DNA of 64,000 bases from Mucilaginibacter gracilis (GTDB lineage: Bacteria; Bacteroidota; Bacteroidia; Sphingobacteriales; Sphingobacteriaceae). The translations under genes were made by a program, and so were the position numbers. The DNA lies in NCBI RefSeq assembly GCF_003633615.1, contig NZ_RBKU01000001.1:124001-188000 (forward strand). The letters are read 5' to 3'. Numbering within the stretch: position 1 is the stretch's first letter; each line of letters starts with the position of its first letter. The notes below the pieces were generated by a model. That model ran no database searches. It was given only the letters and a program-made list of their open reading frames with translations, and was not told the origin of the DNA. This document shows positions 16,747-25,106 of this stretch, one piece after another.

Positions 16747-19700
16747 ATGAATAAGTTCATTAAAAATATTATCTATTTTTCGTTAAGGCACCGCTACTTT
16801 GTATTCTTCATGACAGCCGTTTTGGTTGTACTTGGCGTATGGAGTTATAGCAACACACCTATTGAAACATTTCCGGATGTAACCAACACCCAAATAATTA
16901 TTATAGCCCAATGGCCGGGCCGTAGTGCAGAGGAGGTGGAAAAAATGATTACCATACCGATGGAAACGGTATTGAACTCGGTACAAAAAAAGGCCAACCT
17001 GCGTACTACGTCGTCGTTCGGGCTATCATACGTGCGCATTATTTTTGATGATGATGTAGACGATGCCTTTGCCCGCCAGCAGGTATTGAGCCGCTTAGGT
17101 AATGCCGACTTGCCCGATGGCGTAAAACCAGAGGTTGAACCCCCGTACGGACCAACAGGCGAAATTTTTAGGTACACTTTAAAAAGCCGCACCAAATCCA
17201 TTCACGAATTAACGGCTATACAAGATTGGGTGCTCGATCGTCAGTTTAAATCGTTACCCGGCGTTGCCGATGTAAACAGCTTTGGCGGAGAGGAAAAAGA
17301 TTATGAAGTGAGCGTAAACCCGGCCCTGCTGCAAAAATATGGCTTAACCTCGCTGGATATTTACAATGGTATCAGCCGCAGTAACATAAACGTAGGTGGC
17401 GATGTAATTGAAAAAAACGACCAGGCTTACGTGGTACGTGGTATAGGCTTAATCAATAACATTGATGAAATTAAAAACATCATCATCAAAAACGTAAATA
17501 ACGTACCTATACTGGCTAAAGACGTTGCCGATGTAAAAGAGAGTGGCCTACCACGTTTGGGGCAGGTAGGGCGCGATAAGCACAACGATGTTATTGAGGG
17601 CATTGTAGTGATGCGCAAAGGCGAAAACCCCGCCGAAGTATTAGAGAAGATACGCGATAAAGTAAAGGACCTTAACGAAAACATTTTGCCAAAAGATGTT
17701 AAAATTGATACCTTTTACGACCGTACCAACCTGATGGATTTTTGTACTGAAACGGTGATACACAACCTGCTGGAAGGTATAATACTGGTAACCGTAATTG
17801 TATTTTTGTTTATGGCCGATTGGCGCACAACGCTTACAGTTGCCATCATCATCCCGCTATCATTACTGTTTGCTTTTATGTGTTTGCGGTTAAAAGGCAT
17901 GAGTGCCAACCTGCTTAGTATGGGTGCCGTAGATTTTGGTATTATTATAGATGGCGCCGTGGTAATGGTAGAAGGCATATTTGTTGCGCTCGACCATAAA
18001 GCCAAAGAGGTAGGGATGGAAAAGTTTAACAAATTGGCCAAACTGGGCTTATTTAAAAACGTTGGTGCCGAAATGGGCAAGGCCATCTTTTTTTCCAAAC
18101 TAATTATATTAACGTGTTTAGTGCCAATTTTTGCTTTCCAAAAGGTGGAGGGTAAAATGTTTTCGCCACTGGCTTACACTTTAGGTTTTGCTTTGTTGGG
18201 CGCGCTAATATTTACACTAACGTTGGTGCCTGCGTTATCAAGCATATTGTTGCGCAAAAACGTGAGGGAAAAACACAACGTAGTAGTGCTGTTTTTTGAG
18301 AACGGTATCCGCAAGTTGTTTAACTACACTTACCTGCACCAAAAGTTAAGTTTACTGGTAGCTATAGCTTTTATGGCTGTATCATTTTTTTCGGCTAAGT
18401 TTTTGGGCTCCGAGTTTTTACCTCAGTTAAACGAAGGTGCGCTTTGGGTTACCGCACAGTTGCCCATGAGTACATCGCTGGAAAGCTCGGTAAACATTAC
18501 CAATAAAATGCGCGATATACTTTCAACCTTCCCCGAAGTGAAACAAACCTTATCGCAAGTAGGCCGAACCAATGACGGTACCGACCCTAAGGGATTTTTT
18601 AACGTGCAGATACAGGTTGACCTGTTGCCAAAGAAAGAATGGAAGCGCAATATTACCCAGGAAGAATTGATAGCTGATATGGATAAAAAGCTAAGTCAGT
18701 TCCCCGGGATAATTTATAATTACTCGCAACCTATTATTGATAACGTTGCCGAAGCTGTGGCAGGCGTGCCGGCATCAATGGCGGTAAAAATATTCGGGCC
18801 CGATTTTAAGGTGCTCGATCATAAGGCCGATTCGGTAATGAATGTTTTAAAACACGTACAGGGTGTAGAAGATTTGGGTGTATTGCGCAACTTAGGCCAG
18901 CCCGAGTTTAGGATAGAGCTTGACCAGCGAAAAATGGCACTTTACGGCGTAGCCACAGCCGATGCCAACGCAGTAATTGAAATGGCTATTGGCGGTAAAG
19001 CCGCAACCGAATTATTTGAGGAGGAGCGTAAATTTGATGTGCGCATCCGCTATCAAAAGGATTTCCGTAATACCGAATCAAAAATCGAGAACCTGATGAT
19101 CCCTACAATGAGCGGATCGAAAATTGCGATTAAAGAAATATCAACCATTACACGGCTTACCGGCCCCGCATTTATTTACCGCGATAACAATATGCGTTAC
19201 ATAGCGGTTAAGTTTTCGGTACGTGGCCGCGATTTGGGCAGCACCATAGCCGAGGCGCAGCAAAAGGTAAACGCCGCGGTAACATTAGATCATGGCTACT
19301 CGTTTACCTGGAATGGCGAATTTGAAAACCAGATAAGGGCATCAAAAACACTGGCACGCGTAGTACCTATTTGTTTGCTGGTTATATTCCTTATCCTTTT
19401 CATCACGTTTGGCAATGCTAAAGATGCAACGCTTGTAATTTTAAATGTGCCATTTGCCTTAATTGGCGGTATACTGGCTTTGCATATTACACATACCAAC
19501 TTTAGTATTTCGGCGGGTATTGGCTTCATTGCCTTATTTGGTGTTTGTATCCAAAACGGCGTAATCCTCATCTCGGTATTTAAGAAAAACCTGGAAGACC
19601 GCATGCCGCTTGACGAAGCCATACTGCAAGGCGTAATATCGCGTGTGCGCCCCGTAGTCATGACGGCCTTAATGGCGGCCATTGGTTTAATGCCTGCTGC

Positions 19701-19881
19701 TGTATCAACCGGTATTGGCAGCGAAACGCAAAAACCATTAGCCATTGTAGTAATTGGCGGCTTAGTTACCTGTACCATATTAACCCTGTTAATATTGCCG
19801 GTTATTTACGCTATGGTTTACAAATTAATACACTATCGCGAAAACCGCAAACTGCTTAAAAAAATAGGCGCGGTTAGCTAA
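16747..19881 (+). CDS. heavy-metal RND efflux pump, CzcA-type
   Basis: 1044 residues, the normal size. Twelve membrane segments with two large periplasmic loops are evident. TM4 carries DFGIIIDGAVVMVEG from about residue 396, matching the DFGxxxDGA signature of divalent-cation pumps such as CzcA (D402, D408, E415) more closely than the copper/silver CusA type. It uses the proton gradient to export metal from periplasm or cytosol through the adaptor and channel encoded upstream. Likely substrates are Co, Zn, Cd or Ni; this rests on the motif alone. Confidence 0.93.
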   Translation: MNKFIKNIIYFSLRHRYFVFFMTAVLVVLGVWSYSNTPIETFPDVTNTQIIIIAQWPGRSAEEVEKMITIPMETVLNSVQKKANLRTTSSFGLSYVRIIFDDDVDDAFARQQVLSRLGNADLPDGVKPEVEPPYGPTGEIFRYTLKSRTKSIHELTAIQDWVLDRQFKSLPGVADVNSFGGEEKDYEVSVNPALLQKYGLTSLDIYNGISRSNINVGGDVIEKNDQAYVVRGIGLINNIDEIKNIIIKNVNNVPILAKDVADVKESGLPRLGQVGRDKHNDVIEGIVVMRKGENPAEVLEKIRDKVKDLNENILPKDVKIDTFYDRTNLMDFCTETVIHNLLEGIILVTVIVFLFMADWRTTLTVAIIIPLSLLFAFMCLRLKGMSANLLSMGAVDFGIIIDGAVVMVEGIFVALDHKAKEVGMEKFNKLAKLGLFKNVGAEMGKAIFFSKLIILTCLVPIFAFQKVEGKMFSPLAYTLGFALLGALIFTLTLVPALSSILLRKNVREKHNVVVLFFENGIRKLFNYTYLHQKLSLLVAIAFMAVSFFSAKFLGSEFLPQLNEGALWVTAQLPMSTSLESSVNITNKMRDILSTFPEVKQTLSQVGRTNDGTDPKGFFNVQIQVDLLPKKEWKRNITQEELIADMDKKLSQFPGIIYNYSQPIIDNVAEAVAGVPASMAVKIFGPDFKVLDHKADSVMNVLKHVQGVEDLGVLRNLGQPEFRIELDQRKMALYGVATADANAVIEMAIGGKAATELFEEERKFDVRIRYQKDFRNTESKIENLMIPTMSGSKIAIKEISTITRLTGPAFIYRDNNMRYIAVKFSVRGRDLGSTIAEAQQKVNAAVTLDHGYSFTWNGEFENQIRASKTLARVVPICLLVIFLILFITFGNAKDATLVILNVPFALIGGILALHITHTNFSISAGIGFIALFGVCIQNGVILISVFKKNLEDRMPLDEAILQGVISRVRPVVMTALMAAIGLMPAAVSTGIGSETQKPLAIVVIGGLVTCTILTLLILPVIYAMVYKLIHYRENRKLLKKIGAVS

Positions 19882-19920
19882 CATACACCCTTGATTTTTC
19901 CCCTTTAATAAGCAACTAAG

Positions 19921-19950
19921 CCCTCGTTTAAAAAACGGGGGTTTGTTGTT
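19921..19950 (+). terminator. terminator of the metal efflux cluster
   Basis: Arms ccctcgttt and aaacggggg (one wobble), three-base loop, then a T-rich tail. It lies 40 bases after the pump stop codon. Confidence 0.7.
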
Positions 19951-20023
19951 TTAAGCCTTTAGCTGTAAATTATGTGGGTATAAAACACATTTACGCAAGC
20001 AACGTTATACAGCACATATAAAT

Positions 20024-20581
20024 ATGAAAAACATTCTCTTTTTTGGCGATAGTTTAACAGCCGGTTATGGTTTGAGCGATGCTGTAAACCAATCGTTTCC
20101 GGCACTTATCCAGCAAAAAATAAATATCGAAAACTTAAACTATAGGATATTGAATGCCGGTGTAAGCGGAGATACATCGGTAGGCGGCTTGAGCCGGATA
20201 GACTATTGGTTAAGCCAGCCCATTGATATTTTTGTGTTGGAATTGGGCATTAACGATGTGATGCGCGGTATTACACCACAGGTTACATCAAAAAATTTGC
20301 AGGCTATTATCACCAAAGTAAAAACAAAATACCCACAGGTAAAAATAGCATTAATGGGTATGGAAATACCCATACTAATGGCCGCCGGTTTTGCCGAGCA
20401 GTTTTTAGCCGTATACCGGGAACTGGCTACAATAAACCAAACTGCTTTTGTGCCATTTTTTTTAAAAGACGTGGTGGGCATACGCCACCTAAACCTTGCC
20501 GACCGCATACACCCCACTGCCGAGGGTTACCGTATTATAGCCGACAACGTTTGGCCTGTTTTGCGCGGATTGATGGTTTAA
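20024..20581 (+). CDS. GDSL/SGNH-family arylesterase, TesA-like
   Basis: 185 residues. The SGNH blocks are all present: FGDSLTAGYG with the catalytic Ser, the Gly in NAGVSGDTS, the Asn in LGINDVM, and the Asp/His pair in LADRIHPTAEGY. It hydrolyses esters or thioesters, as the multifunctional TesA does. Unlike TesA it has no signal peptide, so it should be cytoplasmic. It stands alone, convergent with the next gene. Confidence 0.9.
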   Translation: MKNILFFGDSLTAGYGLSDAVNQSFPALIQQKINIENLNYRILNAGVSGDTSVGGLSRIDYWLSQPIDIFVLELGINDVMRGITPQVTSKNLQAIITKVKTKYPQVKIALMGMEIPILMAAGFAEQFLAVYRELATINQTAFVPFFLKDVVGIRHLNLADRIHPTAEGYRIIADNVWPVLRGLMV

Positions 20582-20590
20582 AGCAAAAAA

Positions 20591-21076
20591 CTACTTTTGG
20601 TTCCTTAAAAACAATAGGGCCGTTCGTAAACTATCAAGGCGCTCGGGTTCCATATTTTTTACCGGAAGACTTAAAACCTGCACCATATTATCCTCATTAC
20701 CTTTGGGGTCGTTATAAGTTTGCTGGATAATGTTATCGGTGTCAGTTTTTAATTGCAAAATACCAGCGGCGACGGTGCCGCTATAGTCCAAATCGTTAAA
20801 GCGTTTCATACGGAACGAATAATATTCTTGCTTGCCGCCCAGGTAGGTTTTACGCAGCCGCACAAATAAATCTTCGGTAACACTCAGTTCCCACTTTTTT
20901 AACTTTGGCTCGCCAGTAGGGTTATAACATTGGTTTAAACACCGGTTACTATAAGTTAAGGCCTCCTTTGTATCCATAAACACACTGCTTTTAAAGCAAC
21001 ATAATACTAATGCAAACGCAATTGCAAGCAGTGTAATAAACTGGCGATTAATTGGTTTAATAATTGATAAAATCAT
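20591..21076 (-). CDS. hypothetical lipoprotein or membrane-anchored protein
   Basis: 161 residues with an N-terminal hydrophobic stretch (FITLLAIAFALVLCCFK) that resembles a signal peptide with a lipobox. The rest is soluble, with a beta-rich centre (YYSFRMKRFNDLDYSG) and a C-terminal helix. No family recognised. Probably exported and anchored to a membrane. It is divergent from the small conserved gene at 21124. Confidence 0.65.
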   Translation of the reverse strand: MILSIIKPINRQFITLLAIAFALVLCCFKSSVFMDTKEALTYSNRCLNQCYNPTGEPKLKKWELSVTEDLFVRLRKTYLGGKQEYYSFRMKRFNDLDYSGTVAAGILQLKTDTDNIIQQTYNDPKGNEDNMVQVLSLPVKNMEPERLDSLRTALLFLRNQK

Positions 21077-21123
21077 GACAGCACATATCCACCGGCTAAG
21101 TTAATAATTGTTTATTTTTGCTT

Positions 21124-21612
21124 ATGAACTTTTCTGAAAATTCGCGCATCTGGATATACCAGTCTAACCGAGAACTTAACCCTGCCGAACTGGCACTTAC
21201 AGAACGTATATTGAATGAGTTTACAGTAGATTGGACGGCCCACAACAACCTACTTAAAGCCAAAGCCGAAGTACGTTACAACCGCTTTATTATTTTAACG
21301 GTTGACGAAAGCCAAACCGGTGCTTCGGGTTGCTCTATTGATAAATCGGTAGCGTTAATGAAAAAGTTGGAGCAAGAGTTTAATATTAACTTGTTCGACA
21401 GGTTTAATACTGCTTACCGTACCGCCAACGGCAATATAACTACCGCAACCCGTGCCGAATTTGAAGAATTAATTAAGCAAGGTATTATCAATACCGATAC
21501 CACTGTGTTTAACAACCTGGTAAACAAGTTGGGCGATTTAGCAACCAAATGGGAAGTGCCTTATAAAAACAGTTGGCACAAACAAGTATTTGGCGATTTG
21601 GTTGTAGCTTAA
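21124..21612 (+). CDS. conserved Bacteroidota protein of unknown function
   Basis: 162 residues from ATG 21124 (an in-frame TTG lies at 21118). It begins NFSENSRIWIYQSNRELNPA and has the block FIILTVDESQTGASGCSID. Homologues in Bacteroidota are often labelled ABC transporter ATPase, but the protein has no Walker A, Walker B or signature motif, so that name is not supported. The next gene overlaps it by one base (TAATG), so they are translated together. Confidence 0.8.
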   Translation: MNFSENSRIWIYQSNRELNPAELALTERILNEFTVDWTAHNNLLKAKAEVRYNRFIILTVDESQTGASGCSIDKSVALMKKLEQEFNINLFDRFNTAYRTANGNITTATRAEFEELIKQGIINTDTTVFNNLVNKLGDLATKWEVPYKNSWHKQVFGDLVVA

Positions 21613-21902
21613 TGTTCATTATCGATTTAAACTATATTGTTCCGCTGGAAGAGCTGGATCAGCATATGGCCGACCATGTTAAATTTTTGCGCAAGTATTA
21701 TAAAAACGGCACCTTTGTAGCATCGGGCCGTAAGGTGCCCCGTACCGGAGGAATTATATTGGCTTTAGCCGACAACCTTGACGCCATAACTCAAATAATG
21801 AGCGAAGACCCGTTTACAAAACATGAGCTGGCCGAGTACACGGTTACACACTTCCTCACCTCACAATATCATGCCGAGCTAAAGGGATTGCTTGGCAGCT
21901 AA
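21612..21902 (+). CDS. YCII-related protein
   Basis: 96 residues starting at the ATG that overlaps the previous stop codon. The YciI fold is clear: FIIDLNYIVPLEELDQHMADH at the N-terminus with the conserved His, then a GGIILA strand and a DPFTKHELAEY segment with the second conserved block. YciI-like proteins are small alpha+beta ferredoxin-like dimers, some proposed to be enzymes. Function here unknown. Confidence 0.88.
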   Translation: MFIIDLNYIVPLEELDQHMADHVKFLRKYYKNGTFVASGRKVPRTGGIILALADNLDAITQIMSEDPFTKHELAEYTVTHFLTSQYHAELKGLLGS

Positions 21903-21966
21903 TTGTATACAGAAAAAGATCAATAAAACTATGTGAAACTTAAAAGCTAAATATTAAATTAGCTTT

Positions 21967-22593
21967 ATGGAACCCTTTGACCCTCGTGTTGATGCTTACA
22001 TTGCAAAATCTGCCGATTTTGCAAAACCCATTCTTAATCATATCCGCAATATAGTACACAAGGCGCGTCCCGGTATAACCGAAACCATAAAATGGGGCAT
22101 GCCGTTTTTCGACTATCAAGGAACGGTTTGCCAAATGGCAGCTTTTAAGCAGCATTGCGGTTTTGGCTTTTGGAAAGCCAGCCGCCTATCCGATCCTCAT
22201 CAAGTATTAAACAACGGCGAAGAAGCATCTGCGGGTAGTTTTGGCCGTATATACAGCCTGAGCGACCTGCCTGCCGACGACATACTGATTGCGTACATTC
22301 AGGAAGCCATACAACTAAATACCAACGGTGAGAAAGGCGGCATGAAAATAAAGCAAGAGAAACCAGCCACCGCAATAAAAAAAGAAATACCCGTACCCGA
22401 AGAGTTTTTAACCGCACTTGACGCCAACCCGGCAGCCGACGAGCATTTTAGTAAATTTAGCCCTTCAAAACAGCGTGAATATTTAGAGTGGTTTGCCGAT
22501 ACAAAATCGGAAGCTACGCGCTCAAAGCGAATAGCCACAGCCATAGAATGGATAGCCGAAGGAAAAAGCCGGCACTGGAAGTATCACAGTTAA
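21967..22593 (+). CDS. DUF1801 and YdeI/OmpD-associated fusion protein
   Basis: 208 residues. An N-terminal DUF1801 domain (about 15-115; KARPGITETIKWGMPFFDY, then CGFGFWKA) is followed by a charged linker and a C-terminal YdeI/OmpD-associated helical region (about 140-205; FSKFSPSKQREYLEWFADTKSE). Both families occur together in stress-linked cytosolic proteins and are uncharacterised in detail. It stands alone in the + direction. Confidence 0.85.
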   Translation: MEPFDPRVDAYIAKSADFAKPILNHIRNIVHKARPGITETIKWGMPFFDYQGTVCQMAAFKQHCGFGFWKASRLSDPHQVLNNGEEASAGSFGRIYSLSDLPADDILIAYIQEAIQLNTNGEKGGMKIKQEKPATAIKKEIPVPEEFLTALDANPAADEHFSKFSPSKQREYLEWFADTKSEATRSKRIATAIEWIAEGKSRHWKYHS

Positions 22594-22776
22594 CTCAAAA
22601 GCGAATAGCATCGCCGCGTAATTTACACTATAAGTTTAATGCTGCTGGCAGCATTAATAAAAAAGGAAGTGCGTTATTGTAATTTAAATCCTGATACTCT
22701 AAGCCTAAAGCTCTTAAATTATTGTAATAAGTTTGGTGCTGCTGATAATAGTTTTTTTCTGACTGTATAAACCCCC

Positions 22777-22830
22777 CGTTGGTCGGGATTTATAATCCCG
22801 ACCCAAATAACAGTGGATTTGCAATCCACA
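22777..22830. repeat. double-hairpin intergenic repeat, copy A
   Basis: Two back-to-back stem-loops: ggtcgggatt/aatcccgacc with a three-base loop, then gtggatt/aatccac. The same layout recurs at 32635-32763 and 33046-33115. It lies at the 3' side of mtgA. It looks like a REP- or MITE-type element. Confidence 0.8.
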
Positions 22831-22837
22831 AAACACT

Positions 22838-23536
22838 TTAAAAATCCAATGGCCCTAACCTGCGCATATTTTTCATAATTAGATACTTGCGGTGCAAAAT
22901 GTAATTATCGGGTGCTGCCGGCGACCACTTTAACGGATTTGGAAAACAAGCCGCAATAAGAGCCGCTTGAGATTTGGTAAGTTGTGATGCCGGTTTATGG
23001 AAATATGCTTGCGAAGCAGCACCAACGCCATAAATACCGTCGCCCATTTCAATTTCGTTGAGGTAAACTTCCATAATACGTTGCTTACTCCAAAACGCCT
23101 CTATCAGCAATGTAAACCAAGCCTCAAAAGCCTTACGTATGTACGACCGACCTGGCCATAAAAAAACATTTTTAGCCGTTTGCTGCGATATGGTACTGCC
23201 ACCAATTAGCTTTTTGCTGTGCTCATTTTTATCTATGGCCTTTTCAATGGCCTTAAAATCAAACCCATGATGCTCTAAAAATAACTGATCTTCGGCGGCA
23301 ACGGCGGCACGCTTCATAGGGTCGGCAATGCTATCAAATTTGGTCCATTTTTTATCTATTTTCCAATCCTTGCCATCGCTTTTGCGTTCAAAACCGCGGG
23401 TTACCATTAGCCAGGTTACCGGTGGGTTTACAAAGCGGTATAGTATTACCCAAAACAAACTGATGCCTACAAACAGGATAAACGCTAATTTAACTATGCG
23501 GAGTATGAGCCTTACAACGCCCGATTTAATTTTCAT
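22838..23536 (-). CDS. mtgA: monofunctional biosynthetic peptidoglycan transglycosylase
   Basis: 232 residues. One N-terminal membrane anchor (about 10-32) is followed by a GT51 domain: catalytic Glu in AAEDQLFLEHHGFD, then GGSTISQQTAKN, and the helix with KRIMEVYLNEIEMG. It has no transpeptidase domain, as expected for MtgA. It polymerises lipid II into glycan strands at the outer face of the inner membrane. Start at 23536 gives the anchor. Confidence 0.95.
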   Translation of the reverse strand: MKIKSGVVRLILRIVKLAFILFVGISLFWVILYRFVNPPVTWLMVTRGFERKSDGKDWKIDKKWTKFDSIADPMKRAAVAAEDQLFLEHHGFDFKAIEKAIDKNEHSKKLIGGSTISQQTAKNVFLWPGRSYIRKAFEAWFTLLIEAFWSKQRIMEVYLNEIEMGDGIYGVGAASQAYFHKPASQLTKSQAALIAACFPNPLKWSPAAPDNYILHRKYLIMKNMRRLGPLDF

Positions 23537-23544
23537 GCTTTAGC

Positions 23545-23584
23545 AAAAATAAAAAAAGGTATTTAGCCTAAGCCAAATACCTTT
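23545..23584 (-). terminator. terminator of the rpsF-rpsR-rplI operon
   Basis: On the minus strand the arms AAAGGTATTT and AAATACCTTT form a ten-pair stem followed by a T-rich run. It lies 42 bases past the rplI stop. Confidence 0.85.
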
Positions 23585-23625
23585 AAATAATTTATTACCT
23601 TTTTTGCCCCCAGGGAGCTTAAAGA

Positions 23626-24069
23626 TTACTCTGCCACTACTGTGAACGGAACCTTAACTTTAACTTCTTTGTGTAAGTTTAAGTTTGCGGTGTAATCACC
23701 AACAAATTTAGGTTCAGCATCAAATGTAATGCGACGACGGTCAACCTCAAAACCTTCTTTCTTCAATGCATCAGCTATCTGGATAGTGTTGATTGAACCG
23801 AAAATTTTGCCTGTTTCGCCAGCTTTTGCACCAATAGTAAGGGTTACACCTTCTAAACGGGTTGCAATTGCATCTGCATCTTTGCGTATTTTTTCTTGTT
23901 TAAACTGAGCTTGTTTAAGGTTCTCAGCTAATACCTTGCGTGATGAAGTTGTTGCCAATATGGCAAATCCCTGAGGAATCAGGAAATTACGGCCATAACC
24001 TGGTTTTACATTTACTACATCGTCTTTCTCGCCGAGGTTTTTGATATCTTGTTTTAAAATAACTTCCAT
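23626..24069 (-). CDS. rplI: 50S ribosomal protein L9
   Basis: 147 residues, the normal length. The N-terminal domain holds the GYGRNFLIPQGFA signature that binds 23S rRNA, followed by the long central helix (RKVLAENLKQAQFKQEKIRK) and the C-terminal domain. Third gene of the rpsF-rpsR-rplI operon, 16 bp after rpsR. Confidence 0.98.
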   Translation of the reverse strand: MEVILKQDIKNLGEKDDVVNVKPGYGRNFLIPQGFAILATTSSRKVLAENLKQAQFKQEKIRKDADAIATRLEGVTLTIGAKAGETGKIFGSINTIQIADALKKEGFEVDRRRITFDAEPKFVGDYTANLNLHKEVKVKVPFTVVAE

Positions 24070-24085
24070 TTTTTATCCTCCCTTA

Positions 24086-24349
24086 TTATTTTAACGAGTC
24101 AGTAACATAAGGTAATAAACCAATGTGGCGTGAGCGTTTTACAGCTTGGGCCACCTTGCGCTGAAATTTTAAAGAAGTACCTGTTAAACGGCGTGGTAAT
24201 AATTTACCTTGGTCGTTAATAAACTTCAATAAAAAGTTTGCGTCTTTGTAGTCAATATACTTAATTCCGTTTTTCTTAAAACGGCAGTATTTTTTACGGT
24301 TATCCTCCACTTTGGGAGCGGTAACGTATTGGATTTGATCTTTTGCCAT
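24086..24349 (-). CDS. rpsR: 30S ribosomal protein S18
   Basis: 87 residues. The conserved core reads RFKKNGIKYIDYKD, then GKLLPRRLTGTSLKFQRKVA and the terminal KRSRHIGLLPYV. It pairs with S6 on the platform of the 30S subunit. The start codon overlaps the rpsF stop by one base, so the two are translated in step. Confidence 0.98.
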   Translation of the reverse strand: MAKDQIQYVTAPKVEDNRKKYCRFKKNGIKYIDYKDANFLLKFINDQGKLLPRRLTGTSLKFQRKVAQAVKRSRHIGLLPYVTDSLK

Positions 24350-24714
24350 TACTTTGCTGCCTCCTCGGTTTTAGGTTTCTTTTGGTTAAATGCACCGCTA
24401 CGTTTTTTGTCGTTATAAGCAGTTGCATGTTTGTCAAGGGCGATAGTAAGGAAACGCATTACACGCTCATCCCTTCTGTATTCAACCTCCAGTTTATTAA
24501 TTAAATCACCCGGAGCCTTAAATTCAGTTAGGTGGTAGTACCCTGTAGTCTTTTTTTCGATAGGGTACGCAAGTTTTCTCAAACCCCAATTATCCTCTTG
24601 GATAATTTCGGCTCCATTATCAGTCAAGATCTTGGTAAATTTGGCCACGGCCTCTTTAGCAGTCTCGATAGACAACAACGGGGTAAGAATGATCACGGTT
24701 TCGTACTGTTGCAT
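24349..24714 (-). CDS. rpsF: 30S ribosomal protein S6
   Basis: 121 residues with the S6 ferredoxin-like fold: [12 protein letters not shown], the [20 protein letters not shown] block, and [13 protein letters not shown] short Lys-rich tail follows. First gene of its operon; a promoter matching the Bacteroidota consensus lies 44 bp upstream. Many bacteria autoregulate this operon through an S6:S18 leader motif; no such motif was recognised here. Confidence 0.98.
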   Translation of the reverse strand: MQQYETVIILTPLLSIETAKEAVAKFTKILTDNGAEIIQEDNWGLRKLAYPIEKKTTGYYHLTEFKAPGDLINKLEVEYRRDERVMRFLTIALDKHATAYNDKKRSGAFNQKKPKTEEAAK

Positions 24715-24757
24715 TTAAACTTTGATTTTTAATGTTTACCGCTTTTAAAGCGGGATG

Positions 24758-24787
24758 CAAATGTAGGTATAATTACTTAGGTTTCAA
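24758..24787 (-). promoter_or_regulatory. promoter of the rpsF operon
   Basis: On the minus strand TTG (24787-24785), 19-base spacer, then TACATTTG (24765-24758): a perfect match to TTG-N19-TAnnTTTG. Transcription should begin near 24752. Confidence 0.75.
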
Positions 24788-24800
24788 AACCTTTATAAAC

Positions 24801-24914
24801 AAAAAAAGCGATGGGGATTAAGAGGCCCCATCGCCTTAAACACACCTAATAAACAAAGACAATTTATTTAATTGATTTTCCCCTTAATTAATTTAAACTG
24901 ATGACTCTTTGTTC
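24801..24914 (-). ncRNA. candidate small structured RNA upstream of rpsF
   Basis: Reading the minus strand, a -7 box TATATTTG lies at 24926-24919. From about 24914 a transcript would open with AACAAAGA, pair with TCTTTGTT at 24859-24852, and end in an intrinsic terminator with nine-pair arms GCGATGGGG/CCCCATCGC plus seven T (24834-24801). No open frame fills it. The -33 element is weak (ATG instead of TTG). The terminator lies upstream of the rpsF promoter, so it cannot belong to rpsF. The family is not recognised. Confidence 0.5.
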
Positions 24915-25106
24915 GATCCAAATATAAGCTTGCAAAATCAATTTTCATATCCGTAAAAACACGTATTTTAAATGTTTAAACATTTAAAATAAAAACGATT
25001 TGTATAACACATTACGATGGATTTATGCCCCGTAAAAAAAAGGGAGGCTTAATGTTTATTTAATTTTTATACATTATATTTATCGCACTAAGCAATATCT
25101 AAAAAA

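Noticed and set aside
21124..21612. ABC transporter ATPase label
   Set aside because: No Walker A, Walker B or signature motif is present, so the name would mislead.
22594..22837. Possible gene between the YdeI-like gene and mtgA
   Set aside because: Only a hairpin repeat and AT-rich DNA are present; the longest frame overlaps the preceding gene out of frame.
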